The notes under the pieces are model-generated. The model was given only the letters and a program-made list of their open reading frames with translations, made no database searches and had not been told where the DNA came from. Both the position numbers and the translations under genes were made by a program. Source: Candidatus Latescibacterota bacterium (GTDB lineage Bacteria > Krumholzibacteriota > Krumholzibacteriia > JACNKJ01). From it: DNA of 64,000 nt. The stretch spans positions 1-64,000 of the forward strand of contig JACKDC010000002.1 in assembly GCA_020633725.1 (NCBI GenBank), in the 5' to 3' direction. Position 1 is the stretch's first letter. Every line of letters begins with the position of its first letter. Below, one piece after another: positions 8,999 to 16,847 of the stretch.

Positions 8999-10639
8999 CT
9001 ACTTTAGCAGCAGCATAGGCCTGGCTGTGGCGCCTTCCGTAGTGGACAGGCGATAGAAGTACACGCCCGACGGCACAGGACGACCCGATCCGTCCTGGCC
9101 ATCCCAGCGCAGCTCGTGTTGGCCGGCGGCGTAGGGTGTTGCCGTGCAGAGATCGCGGACCAAGCGGCCCGTCACGTCCAGGATGCTCAGCGTCACTTCC
9201 GCCGGGTTCGCCAGCGCGAAGGGGATCGTCGTGGCAGGGTTGAAGGGATTGGGGTAGTTGGCGCCGAGCGTGAGGCCGGCGGGTGGGGTTTGCTCAATCG
9301 CGGTCAGGGTGCAACCCATGCCAAACGCGCCCATCTGAACGGAGCAGCCGTTGTTCTCCGGCAGGCAAGGCGAACCCTCCGCCAGCGTGAAGTTGTCCGC
9401 GCCGGTATCACAGAGGAACGGGTCAAGCGAGATGTTGCCGTCCAGGCCCGTCTCATCAGTCAGCTCACCGCCGTAGTTTCCGCTGGGGTTGCCCCAGACG
9501 TCGGAGCACGACACGTTGATGGCTGCGTAGTGCGTCCACAGTGCCACCCCGCCGCTGTTCCCCGTCACCAAGCAGTTCACGAGGTCGGCCTTGCCCTGCC
9601 AGTTCGCCGTCATGGCCGAGCCGGCGACCCAGAGGCAGTCGTTGGCGATGAACGAGCAGTTGATGAACTGCACCGGTGGATAGGCCATGTACTCGCCGAC
9701 ATAGACGCCACCGCCTGCGCCGGCGGTATTGCGCAGCATGAGGCAGTTGCGGAAGACAGTACCCTCGTCCGACTCGATACAGATCCCCCCGCCAGTCTGG
9801 AGAGCGGTGTTCTCGATGAACGCGCAGTCCTCGAACAGTCCCGGATCTACGCCCGTGTCCAGCCCGCCGCCATTGCGGGCATGATTACGGATGAAAAGGC
9901 AGTCCTTAAAACAGACCGGGCTCGACGTGTAGTACACTCCGCCACCGTTCGAAATCGCCTCGTTGTCCTCGAAGGTCACATTGAAGAACTGCGGGCTGGA
10001 GAAGCACATGTAGGCTCCACCGCCTCGACCGTGGCTGTAGTTGCCGCGAATCACGACGTTGCTGAGAATCGCGGTGCTGCCGTTGCAGATGGCAATGCCA
10101 CCACCAGATCCAGCCGAGTTCTGGTTGTCTTCGATGACACAATCCATAAGGATCGGGTCACCGCTCCCCTCGATTAGCACCCCGCCCGCATACTGCGCAA
10201 AACACTGTCGAACAACCACATCTCGGAACGTGGCGCCAGCGCGGCACAGAATGCCGCCGCACTGATCGTCCGGTAGCGAGCCATTCTGGATCGTGATCCC
10301 CTGGACTAGGGCTGCCTGGGTCTCTCCGCTCGCTAGATGTAGGCCTCTCCCCGCGGCATCGCAATCGATGATGGTAGCTGCCGATCCGCCAGAGCCGACA
10401 AGAGCAATATCCTTGCCATAGAAGTCCAGGTCGCGATTGCCGATTCCCCTGTACGTACCAGGCGCGACGAGTACCGTGTCTCCTGGCTGAGCGAGGTCGA
10501 TGCCGGCCTGGATGGTCGCGTGCTCTTGCGGCACCAGGAGCGTCGCGGCAATGCCTGCCTGCGCCAGCAGGAGGCAGCACCCCGCAAGCAGGATGGCAGG
10601 GGCTCGAGTCGAGCGGTTCTCTGGTCCGAATCGCAACAC
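8999..10639 (-). CDS. Secreted parallel beta-helix protein with FlgD-like C-terminal sorting domain
   Basis: A 546-residue exported protein. A signal peptide (hydrophobic run AILLAGCCLLLAQAGIAA, residues 14-31) is followed by ATIQAGIDLAQPGDTVLVAPGTY, the typical N-cap of Pectate_lyase_3/beta-helix proteins, then about ten Gly/Asn-rich helix coils. The last 90 residues start GANYPNPFNPATTIPF and include LDVTGRLVR, SGVYFYRL and a terminal LLLK: the FlgD-like Ig fold used as a type IX-style sorting tail in FCB-related phyla. The start is GTG with a weak ribosome site. Paralogue of the gene at 1-1179. Confidence 0.9.
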   Translation of the reverse strand: MLRFGPENRSTRAPAILLAGCCLLLAQAGIAATLLVPQEHATIQAGIDLAQPGDTVLVAPGTYRGIGNRDLDFYGKDIALVGSGGSAATIIDCDAAGRGLHLASGETQAALVQGITIQNGSLPDDQCGGILCRAGATFRDVVVRQCFAQYAGGVLIEGSGDPILMDCVIEDNQNSAGSGGGIAICNGSTAILSNVVIRGNYSHGRGGGAYMCFSSPQFFNVTFEDNEAISNGGGVYYTSSPVCFKDCLFIRNHARNGGGLDTGVDPGLFEDCAFIENTALQTGGGICIESDEGTVFRNCLMLRNTAGAGGGVYVGEYMAYPPVQFINCSFIANDCLWVAGSAMTANWQGKADLVNCLVTGNSGGVALWTHYAAINVSCSDVWGNPSGNYGGELTDETGLDGNISLDPFLCDTGADNFTLAEGSPCLPENNGCSVQMGAFGMGCTLTAIEQTPPAGLTLGANYPNPFNPATTIPFALANPAEVTLSILDVTGRLVRDLCTATPYAAGQHELRWDGQDGSGRPVPSGVYFYRLSTTEGATARPMLLLK

Positions 10640-10691
10640 CTGAACGCCGCCTCGGGGACAGTGGCTTCCACTTTGCCTGGTCGACTGTAAT

Positions 10692-10720
10692 AGTATAGCA
10701 GAGATGCTCCCGCCGCGCAG
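10692..10720 (-). promoter_or_regulatory. Putative promoter for the beta-helix gene at 8999-10639
   Basis: On the minus strand, CTGCGC (10720-10715), 17-nt spacer, TATACT (10697-10692). The -10 box matches 5 of 6 positions and sits in an unusually AT-rich patch about 55 nt upstream of the GTG. Confidence 0.4.
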
Positions 10721-10754
10721 GTCATCCGGCGGTGATCGCCAAATGAGGGCGGCG

Positions 10755-11696
10755 CTAGCAGATCGTCGGCAGCAGCCCCGGCAGCAGCTCGAGCGTGGCC
10801 TCCACGACGTCCTCGCCCAGCAGCTCGCCGTCGGCGTGGCCGTGGAAGGGGCGCGCGCTCGTCACCGCGATGCGCTCGGCGCGACCCGAGTGAACCCCCG
10901 CGAGGCCTAGATGCCGACCTTTCATCCCGCGCGGCAGCAGGCGCAGCACCTCGAGCTTGCCGCGGGCGTCGGCGAGGCAGTAGTCGAACTTGCCGTCGAA
11001 GGGGTTCGCGCCGGGGTTCAGCTTGAAGCCGCCGCCCGACGTGTGGCCGTTGCCCACGCTGAGCAGCAGCGCGGGCTGCGGGGGCCGCGCCTCGCCGTCG
11101 ATCGTGAGCGCCATGGGCGGGTTCACCAGGCGCGGCAGCACGCGCAGCAGCGCCAGCAGGTAGAGCGGCATCCCGCGCAGCGGCGTGCGCAGGTGGTAGG
11201 CCTCCCAGCCCACCTGCCCCTCGAAGCCCAGCCCCACGTTGTTGACGAAGATCCGCTCCCGCGCCCCCTCGGCGCTGGCCAGGCGCCAGCGGATGCGGCC
11301 GAGGTCGAGGTCGCGGCGGCGGCCGGCCACCAGGGTTCGGCAGGCGGCGTCGAGTTCGGCGGGCAGGCGCAGGCTCTTGATGAGATCGTTGCCCGTGCCC
11401 GCGGGCAGGATGCCCAGCGCCGCCAGCGGCGGCCCCTCGGCCGCGCCGCGGGCCAGACGCGCGGCGGCCAGGCCGCCGGCCACCTCCTGGATGGTCCCGT
11501 CGCCCCCCATGGCCACGATCACCGAGTAGCGGGAGGCCTCCTCCTCGGCCACGCGGCGGGCGTCGCCGGGGCCGGAGGTGAGATAGACCTCGTAGGCAAG
11601 GCCTGCCGTGTCGAGGCAGCGTTCGGCCTGCCGGCGCCGCTTGGACCCCAGGCCGCGGCCGGCGTGGGGGTTCACGATGAGCAGATGGGTGAGCAC
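10755..11696 (-). CDS. Diacylglycerol/sphingosine kinase family lipid kinase (YegS/DagK-like)
   Basis: A DAGK-catalytic-domain lipid kinase of about 313 residues, phosphorylating diacylglycerol or a related lipid. Motifs: LLIVNPHAGRG at the N-terminus, VIVAMGGDGTIQEVAGGL (nucleotide-binding GGDGT), LGILPAGTGNDLIKSL, and a C-terminal beta-sandwich with SVGNGHTSGGGFKLNP. The frame is open back to a TTG at 11756. I prefer the GTG at 11696 because family members begin two to five residues before the IVNP strand, but no clear ribosome site decides it. Transcribed divergently from the zinc-ribbon gene. Confidence 0.88.
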   Translation of the reverse strand: MLTHLLIVNPHAGRGLGSKRRRQAERCLDTAGLAYEVYLTSGPGDARRVAEEEASRYSVIVAMGGDGTIQEVAGGLAAARLARGAAEGPPLAALGILPAGTGNDLIKSLRLPAELDAACRTLVAGRRRDLDLGRIRWRLASAEGARERIFVNNVGLGFEGQVGWEAYHLRTPLRGMPLYLLALLRVLPRLVNPPMALTIDGEARPPQPALLLSVGNGHTSGGGFKLNPGANPFDGKFDYCLADARGKLEVLRLLPRGMKGRHLGLAGVHSGRAERIAVTSARPFHGHADGELLGEDVVEATLELLPGLLPTIC

Positions 11697-11746
11697 GGCG
11701 CAGGCTAGCACGCGCCGTGGCGGGGTCTCCAGGGCGATCTGGCAAA

Positions 11747-11760
11747 GCGATTGCAATCGC
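11747..11760. promoter_or_regulatory. Perfect 14-bp palindrome between divergent genes
   Basis: GCGATTGCAATCGC is its own reverse complement and lies between the lipid kinase (minus) and the zinc-ribbon gene (plus). It could be an operator; nothing here identifies a regulator. Confidence 0.3.
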
Positions 11761-11834
11761 CCCAGCGAGGGGTGTCCCCCGTGTCCGGCGGCGGATGACC
11801 CTTCCCCGAGGTTCCTTGCTGGGAGGCGATCTGC

Positions 11835-12362
11835 ATGAAGTGTCCGGCCTGCGGCAACGCGCTCACCGAGATCACTGTGGGCGGCATCCAGGTGGACGTC
11901 TGCCGCGACGGCTGCGGCGGCACCTGGTTCGACTGGTTTGAGTTACAGAAATTTGACGAACCGGACGAGGACGCCGGCGAGCGGCTCCTCCACGTGCGCC
12001 GCGACCCCACCGTGCGCCCCGATACCGCGCCTCACCGCAAGTGCCCGCGCTGCGACGGCCAGCCCATGCAGCGGCACTTCTTCAGCGTGAAGCGCGAGGT
12101 CGAGGTGGACGAGTGCCCCGCCTGCGGCGGCTACTGGCTCGACGCCGAGGAGCTCGAGGGCATCCGCAACCTCTTCGGCTCCGAGGAGGAGGCCCGCGAG
12201 ACCGCGCGCGAGTTCTTCGACGCCCTGGTCGACGTCAAGTTCGCCGACGAGCGCGCCAAGAGCCAGGAGCAGCTCCGCAAGGCGCGCCGCTTCGCGCATC
12301 TCTTCCGCTTCATCTGCCCCAGCTACTGGATCCCCGGCAAGCAGGAGTGGGGCGCGCACTAG
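11835..12362 (+). CDS. Double zf-TFIIB zinc-ribbon protein
   Basis: A 175-residue cytoplasmic protein with two zf-TFIIB-type zinc ribbons. The first has CPACG and CRDGCGGTWFDWFEL (residues 3-36), the second CPRCDG and CPACGGYWLDAEEL (about residues 65-110). The 'GG.W.D..EL' signature is diagnostic of PF13453. A charged helical tail follows (SEEEARETAREFFDAL). Function unknown in the family. The ATG follows TGGGAGGCG. A hairpin terminator lies just after the stop. Confidence 0.85.
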   Translation: MKCPACGNALTEITVGGIQVDVCRDGCGGTWFDWFELQKFDEPDEDAGERLLHVRRDPTVRPDTAPHRKCPRCDGQPMQRHFFSVKREVEVDECPACGGYWLDAEELEGIRNLFGSEEEARETAREFFDALVDVKFADERAKSQEQLRKARRFAHLFRFICPSYWIPGKQEWGAH

Positions 12363-12391
12363 CTTTCGGTCCGCGATTCTCGGTTCGCTCG

Positions 12392-12422
12392 GGGCGGCGT
12401 CCTGCGGGACGTCGCCCTTTTT
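12392..12422 (+). terminator. Rho-independent terminator after the zinc-ribbon gene
   Basis: An 11-bp stem (12392-12402 with 12407-12417, one G-U pair) around a TGCG loop, followed at once by TTTTT (12418-12422). It lies 30 nt after the stop at 12362 and ends that transcript before the antiporter gene. It is the clearest intrinsic terminator I found. Confidence 0.8.
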
Positions 12423-12458
12423 GTTGCGGCGCCTCCGCCCGGTGGGGACAATGCCCGC

Positions 12459-14792
12459 ATGGCCCTGCCCCTCGCCCACAATCCCGCGCTCACCGTGGCC
12501 CTCGCGCTCGCCGCCGGCATGGCGGCGCAGGCCCTGGCCAGGCACCTGCGCCTGCCGGGGATCGTCCTGCTGCTGGGCGCCGGCATCCTGCTGGGCCCTG
12601 ACGTCCTCGGTCTCGTCCATCCGGAAAGCCTCGGCGAGGGCCTCGACCTGCTCGTGGGCTTCGCGGTGGCGGTGATCCTCTTCGAGGGCGGCCTCAGCCT
12701 CGACTGGCGGCGTCTCAAGGAGCAGGCGAAACCCCTGCGACTGCTCGTCACCGTGGGCGCGCTGATCACCGGCGTCGGCGGCGCGCTGGCCGCCCACTGG
12801 CTGCTGGACTGGGACTGGCGCCTCGCTGCGCTCTTCGGCAGCCTGGTGACGGTCACCGGCCCCACCGTCGTCACCCCGCTCCTGCGGCGCATCCGCGTGA
12901 AGGCTCGCGTGGCCACGGTGCTCGAAGCCGAGGGCGTGCTGATCGACGCGGTGGGCGCGGTGCTGGCGGTGGTGGTGCTGGAGGTCGTCCTGCGCCTGCC
13001 CACCGGCGCGGCGGCCAGCGGCCTCGCCGGGCTGCCCCTGCGCCTGGGCGCGGGCGTGGGCTTCGGCCTCGCGGGCGGCGCGCTGCTGGCGCTGCTGCTG
13101 AAGCGGCGGGGCGTGGTGCCCGAGGGGCTGGAGAACGTCTTCGCGCTGGCCGTGGTGATGGCGCTCTTCCAGGTGAGCAACGCGCTGGTGGCCGAGACGG
13201 GCGTGGTGGCGGCCGTGGTGGCCGGCATGGTGATGGGCAACGTCGACTCGCCGCTCGAGCGCGGCCTGCGCGAGTTCGACGAACAGCTGACGGTGATGCT
13301 CATCGGCATGCTCTTCGTGCTGCTGGCCGCGGACGTCCGCCACGCCGACGCCGTGGGCCTGGGCGGACGCGGCCTCGCCGTGGTGGCCGTGCTGGCGCTG
13401 GTGGTGCGGCCGGTGAACGTGTTCCTCTGCACGCTGGGCTCGGAGCTGAACTGGCGCGAGCGCGTCTTCCTGGCCTGGCTGGCGCCGCGGGGGATCGTGG
13501 CGGCGGCGGTGGCGTCGCTCTTCGACCGTAGCCTCGCCGGGGCGGGCATCGAGGGTGGCAGCCAGATGCGCGCACTCGTCTTCCTGGTGATCGCGCTGAC
13601 GGTGCTGGTCCAGGGCCTCGGCGGCGGCCTGGTGGCGCGGCTGCTGGGCCTGCGCCGCCCGCGCGACAGCGGCTGGGCGCTGCTCGGCGCGAACCCGCTG
13701 GGGATGACCATGGGACGTCTTCTGCGCGCCGAGGGCGAGGAGCTGGCCTTCCTCGACGCCAGCGACGACCACTGCAGCGCGGCCCAGGCCGAGGGCTTCA
13801 CCGTGCTGCACGGCAACGCGCTCTCCGAGACTCTGATCCTGCGCGCGCAGATGGAGAGCCGGCGGGGGGCGCTGGGCCTGGCGTCCAACGAGGCGGTGAA
13901 CGTGCTCTTCGCCGCGAAGGCGCTGCGGGCGGGCGCGCCCCGCGGGCTTGCCGCGCTGCAGCAGGGCTACGGCACGCTGCAGACCCGCGACGCCCACGAC
14001 GACCACGTGGGCGTGCTCTTCGGCGGGCCCATCGACCTGGCGCTCTGGATCTCGCGGCTGCGGCGGGAGACGGCGAACATCCGGCGCTGGCGCCTGGCCG
14101 CGGAGCCCGAGGGCGACGCCCCGCCCTTCCAGTTGCCCCGCGAGCAGCGCGCGCTCATCCTGCCCCTGGTGCTGGAGCGCGACGGCCGCGCCCGCCCGGT
14201 GGACGACGCCGTGAAAGTCCGCGAAGGCGACGTGGTCTGCTGGCTCCTGGCCGCCGACCGCGAGGCCGAAGCTGCCAACGTGTTGCGCGAACGCGGCTGG
14301 ACGCCGCTGGAGGACGCCATGGACACCCTGCACACCGAACTCCTGAACAGCATCGACGCGGCGCTGGCGGCTGCGCCCGGCCGCGACGCCGCCCTTGCCG
14401 CCACCTGCAAGCTCATCCACGGGCGCCTGGACGGCTACGACTGGGTGGGCTTCTACCTCGTCGACCCGGCCAGCCCGCGCGAACTCGTGCTGGGACCCTA
14501 CGTGGGCGACGCCACCGACCACGTGCGCATCCCCTTCGGGCGCGGCATCTGCGGCCAGGTGGCCGAGAGCGAGCAGACGCTGGTGGTGGAGGACGTCAGC
14601 GCCGAGGCCAACTACCTCGCCTGCAGCACGGCGGTGCGTTCGGAGATCGTCGCGCCGATACTCACCGCCGACGGCCGCTTCGTCGGCCAGCTCGACGTGG
14701 ATTCCCATGCGCTCGCGCGCTTCGGCGCCGCGGACCGCGCGTTCTGCGAGGCCGTCTGCGCGCGGCTCGCACCCTTCTTCGAGGAGGCATGA
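12459..14792 (+). CDS. Monovalent cation:proton antiporter with RCK-like domain fused to an fRMsr-type GAF domain
   Basis: A 777-residue ORF in three parts. Residues 1 to about 400 are a CPA-type Na+(K+)/H+ antiporter with roughly 12 membrane helices (ARHLRLPGIVLLLGAGILLG, FEGGLSLDW, TGPTVVTPLLRRIRV). Residues about 405-615 are a TrkA-N/RCK-like Rossmann region (LLGANPLGMTMGRLL, EGFTVLHGNALS). From Met621 a GAF domain of 157 residues resembles free methionine-(R)-sulfoxide reductase (YebR/MsrC): DWVGFYLV, IPFGRGICG with Cys698, YLACS with Cys722, SEIVAPIL, GQLDVDS. Cys698 and Cys722 are 24 apart as in the E. coli enzyme, but the position of its Cys84 is His688. An internal GGAGG at 14309-14313 precedes the Met621 ATG at 14319, so the GAF part may also be made alone. 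Confidence 0.85.
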   Translation: MALPLAHNPALTVALALAAGMAAQALARHLRLPGIVLLLGAGILLGPDVLGLVHPESLGEGLDLLVGFAVAVILFEGGLSLDWRRLKEQAKPLRLLVTVGALITGVGGALAAHWLLDWDWRLAALFGSLVTVTGPTVVTPLLRRIRVKARVATVLEAEGVLIDAVGAVLAVVVLEVVLRLPTGAAASGLAGLPLRLGAGVGFGLAGGALLALLLKRRGVVPEGLENVFALAVVMALFQVSNALVAETGVVAAVVAGMVMGNVDSPLERGLREFDEQLTVMLIGMLFVLLAADVRHADAVGLGGRGLAVVAVLALVVRPVNVFLCTLGSELNWRERVFLAWLAPRGIVAAAVASLFDRSLAGAGIEGGSQMRALVFLVIALTVLVQGLGGGLVARLLGLRRPRDSGWALLGANPLGMTMGRLLRAEGEELAFLDASDDHCSAAQAEGFTVLHGNALSETLILRAQMESRRGALGLASNEAVNVLFAAKALRAGAPRGLAALQQGYGTLQTRDAHDDHVGVLFGGPIDLALWISRLRRETANIRRWRLAAEPEGDAPPFQLPREQRALILPLVLERDGRARPVDDAVKVREGDVVCWLLAADREAEAANVLRERGWTPLEDAMDTLHTELLNSIDAALAAAPGRDAALAATCKLIHGRLDGYDWVGFYLVDPASPRELVLGPYVGDATDHVRIPFGRGICGQVAESEQTLVVEDVSAEANYLACSTAVRSEIVAPILTADGRFVGQLDVDSHALARFGAADRAFCEAVCARLAPFFEEA
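14309..14321 (+). promoter_or_regulatory. Internal ribosome-binding site and ATG for the GAF/fRMsr domain
   Basis: GGAGG at 14309-14313, 5-nt spacer, ATG at 14319-14321, in frame inside the antiporter ORF exactly at the GAF domain boundary. Starting here would give a 157-residue protein, the normal size of free-standing fRMsr enzymes. Confidence 0.45.
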
Positions 14793-15400
14793 TGGGGACC
14801 GAGGCCGTCTATCGCGATCGGCGCGCGGACTTCTGGCGCGAGCACTTCGAGCGGGCGCTGCCCTACGACGCCTACCTGGCCGCCAGCCCGGAGGTCCACG
14901 CCGCCAAGTGGCGGGCCATGGAGTCGTCGATCCCCGCGCTGGACGCATCGACGCGCGAGCGCCTCACGGGCCACGCGCGGCAGCTGAACCTGCTGGTCTA
15001 CAGCGGCGTCTGGTGCGGCGACTGCGTGCGGCAGGGGCCGATGCTGCAGCGCCTGGCCGCGGCCGTGGGGCCCGCGCCGGGTGCGGCCACGCTGCGCTTC
15101 GTCGAACGCGACGGCGCGCCCGCCCTGCAGGAGGAGCTGCGCGTCCTCGGCGCGCTGCGCGTGCCGGTGGCGGTCTTCCTCAGCGAGGACTTCCACGAGG
15201 TCGGCCGCTTCGGCGACCGCCTGCTCACCGTCTACCGCGCCAAGCGCGAGCGCGAGACGGGCGAGGCCTGCGCGCTGGGCCTGTTGCCGCCACCCGAGGG
15301 CCAGCTGGCCGCGGAGCTGGCGGAGTGGGCGGACATCGTCGAACGGATGCTGCTCATGCTGCGGCTCGCGCCGCCGCTGAGGGCGCGCCACGGCGACTAG
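14789..15400 (+). CDS. Thioredoxin-family protein with WCGDC motif
   Basis: A 203-residue cytoplasmic protein with an N-terminal helical extension (residues 1-65) and a thioredoxin fold holding the redox motif VWCGDC (CxxC), then cis-Pro-like LRVPVAVFLSEDF. The family (PF14595, thioredoxin_9) is usually of unknown substrate. The ATGATG start overlaps the upstream stop TGA (14790-14792), so it is translationally coupled to the antiporter/fRMsr gene. fRMsr needs thiol-based recycling, so a dedicated thioredoxin partner is a plausible inference. Confidence 0.85.
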   Translation: MMGTEAVYRDRRADFWREHFERALPYDAYLAASPEVHAAKWRAMESSIPALDASTRERLTGHARQLNLLVYSGVWCGDCVRQGPMLQRLAAAVGPAPGAATLRFVERDGAPALQEELRVLGALRVPVAVFLSEDFHEVGRFGDRLLTVYRAKRERETGEACALGLLPPPEGQLAAELAEWADIVERMLLMLRLAPPLRARHGD

Positions 15401-15863
15401 GGCGAAGAAAAGTTGCCAACATCCGATTTTCTGCTGGACGCAGCCCGCCGATCGGCGTAATGTCTTTGCCCATCCAAACGCGTCCAAATGCGGTTTCGAC
15501 GCCGGGGCGGCCCCATCCGCTTCGGTCGGGAGTGACGCCAAAGCTTCCGACGCCAGCAGACCGCCGCAGGGGTGACGCCGGCCAGCCACGCGGGACCTGT
15601 GCCCGCCCAGCCAAGGAGCGATCCATGATCACCATCCAGAACCTCGCGGTGCTGGTTTCGCGTCCGCTCCCGGCTGCAGTCAGGGATTTGGCCAACTCCA
15701 GACGCCGCTAGGCGCCAGCGACCCGCTCAGGCGGAGTCCACCGGGCGCCACGCGGCGCTGAATCCACAGCCAGAGTTCCCTCGCGGCCGGAGCCGAACGC
15801 GACCGTCCATCGCGTCGTCGTACGCCTACGCCCGAACGTCACCCCCTGCCTGGAGGCACAACC
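15401..15863. other. Longest gene-poor stretch in the window
   Basis: 463 nt between the thioredoxin gene and the GNAT array. It begins with a relatively AT-rich patch (15405-15480) that could hold a promoter, though I could not place a convincing -35/-10 pair. The only supportable coding item is a 28-residue mini-ORF at 15625-15711. The rest shows no RNA gene, repeat or hairpin terminator that I could recognise. Confidence 0.6.
15625..15711 (+). CDS. 28-residue mini-ORF with a good ribosome site; leader peptide or gene remnant
   Basis: AAGGAG at 15614-15619 precedes ATG 15625; the peptide begins MITIQNLAVLVSRPL and stops at TAG 15711. The first residues resemble the N-terminus of ABC-type ATPases (MITIQNL), but no Walker A follows. 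It could be a decayed gene, a leader peptide for the GNAT operon, or chance. Nothing downstream resembles an attenuator. Confidence 0.3.
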   Translation: MITIQNLAVLVSRPLPAAVRDLANSRRR

Positions 15864-16847
15864 ATGACGGGCATTCGTCGCCCTTTCACTGATGAGGACT
15901 ACGCCGCGGTCATCGCCGTCGTCCACGCCATTCAACCGGACACGTCCACGGACGAGGTCGAACTCCGCCACCGCGACGCCACCCGCGACCCCTCGCTCTT
16001 CTTCGAGCGCTGGGTCTGGGAAGAGGCGGGCGAGGTGGTTGCCTACTACACGCTGACCCACATGGACTGGATGTTTCATCCGGACCGCTACTACGCCTCG
16101 CTGATGGTGCGGCCCGACGCGCGCGGCCGAGGCATCGGCACGACCCTCTACGAGGCCGTGCGCGAGCGGCTGCGCGAACGCAACGCGCTGTCGCTGATGA
16201 TGCAGACGCGCGACGACTGGACGGAGAGCCTGCGCTTCCTCGAGCAGCGCGGACACGTGCCGGGCAACCGCGAGGTGATCTCGACGCTGGATCTCACGAC
16301 CTTCGACCCGACGCGCTTCCCGGGCACCGAGGAGCGCGCGGCCGAGGCCGGCGTGAAGATCCTGAGCTACCCGGAACTCGAGGCGGATCCCGACCGCGAC
16401 CTGAAGCTCTGGGAGTTCGACAAGATCGTCGGCGCGGACATGCCCATGCCGGGCGAGTACACCGTGCCGCCGTTCGAGACCTACCGCGAGCGCTACATGC
16501 GGGGACCGAAGTTCTATCCCGAGGGCTTCCTCATCGCGGTGGACGAGGACGGCGGCTACGCCGGCATCAGCCTGCTGCACTTCGGCCGCATCCAGGGCCG
16601 CCTGGAGACGGGCTTCACCGGCGTGCGGCGCGAGTTCCGCGGCAAGGGCGTGGCCACCGCGCTCAAGGTGAAGGTGCTGTCGGCCGCCAAGGCGGCGAAC
16701 TACAACGAGGTCCGCACCGGCAACGATTCGACCAACGACGCGATGCTGGGCATCAACCGCCGCCTCGGCTTCGTGCCGCTGCCGGCCTGGGTAGACTACG
16801 CGCTCGAACCCCTGCCCGCGCTCGCGAAGCGCGAAGGAGGTGTCTGA
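15864..16847 (+). CDS. Twin-GNAT N-acetyltransferase, paralogue 1
   Basis: A 327-residue protein made of two GNAT folds. The first carries the acetyl-CoA loop VRPDARGRGIGTTLYEAV (about residues 87-104); the second carries TGVRREFRGKGVATALKVKV and the family ending NDAMLGINRRLGF. Substrate unknown; tandem GNAT proteins include mycothiol synthase, but no mycothiol gene is nearby. It is the first of four consecutive paralogues and the most diverged in its N-terminal half. The ATG follows GGAGG. Its stop overlaps the next ATG at 16847. Confidence 0.9.
   Translation: MTGIRRPFTDEDYAAVIAVVHAIQPDTSTDEVELRHRDATRDPSLFFERWVWEEAGEVVAYYTLTHMDWMFHPDRYYASLMVRPDARGRGIGTTLYEAVRERLRERNALSLMMQTRDDWTESLRFLEQRGHVPGNREVISTLDLTTFDPTRFPGTEERAAEAGVKILSYPELEADPDRDLKLWEFDKIVGADMPMPGEYTVPPFETYRERYMRGPKFYPEGFLIAVDEDGGYAGISLLHFGRIQGRLETGFTGVRREFRGKGVATALKVKVLSAAKAANYNEVRTGNDSTNDAMLGINRRLGFVPLPAWVDYALEPLPALAKREGGV

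Noticed and set aside
14319..14792. GAF domain as a cyclic-nucleotide sensor
   Set aside because: The Cys pair with 24-residue spacing and DWVGFYLV, GRGICG and LDVDS motifs fit the fRMsr branch better than cNMP-binding GAF domains, although lost Cys84 leaves some doubt.
11943..14948. A 1001-codon minus-strand frame opposite the antiporter
   Set aside because: Shadow of the antiporter and zinc-ribbon genes; both real genes have clear motifs and ribosome sites.
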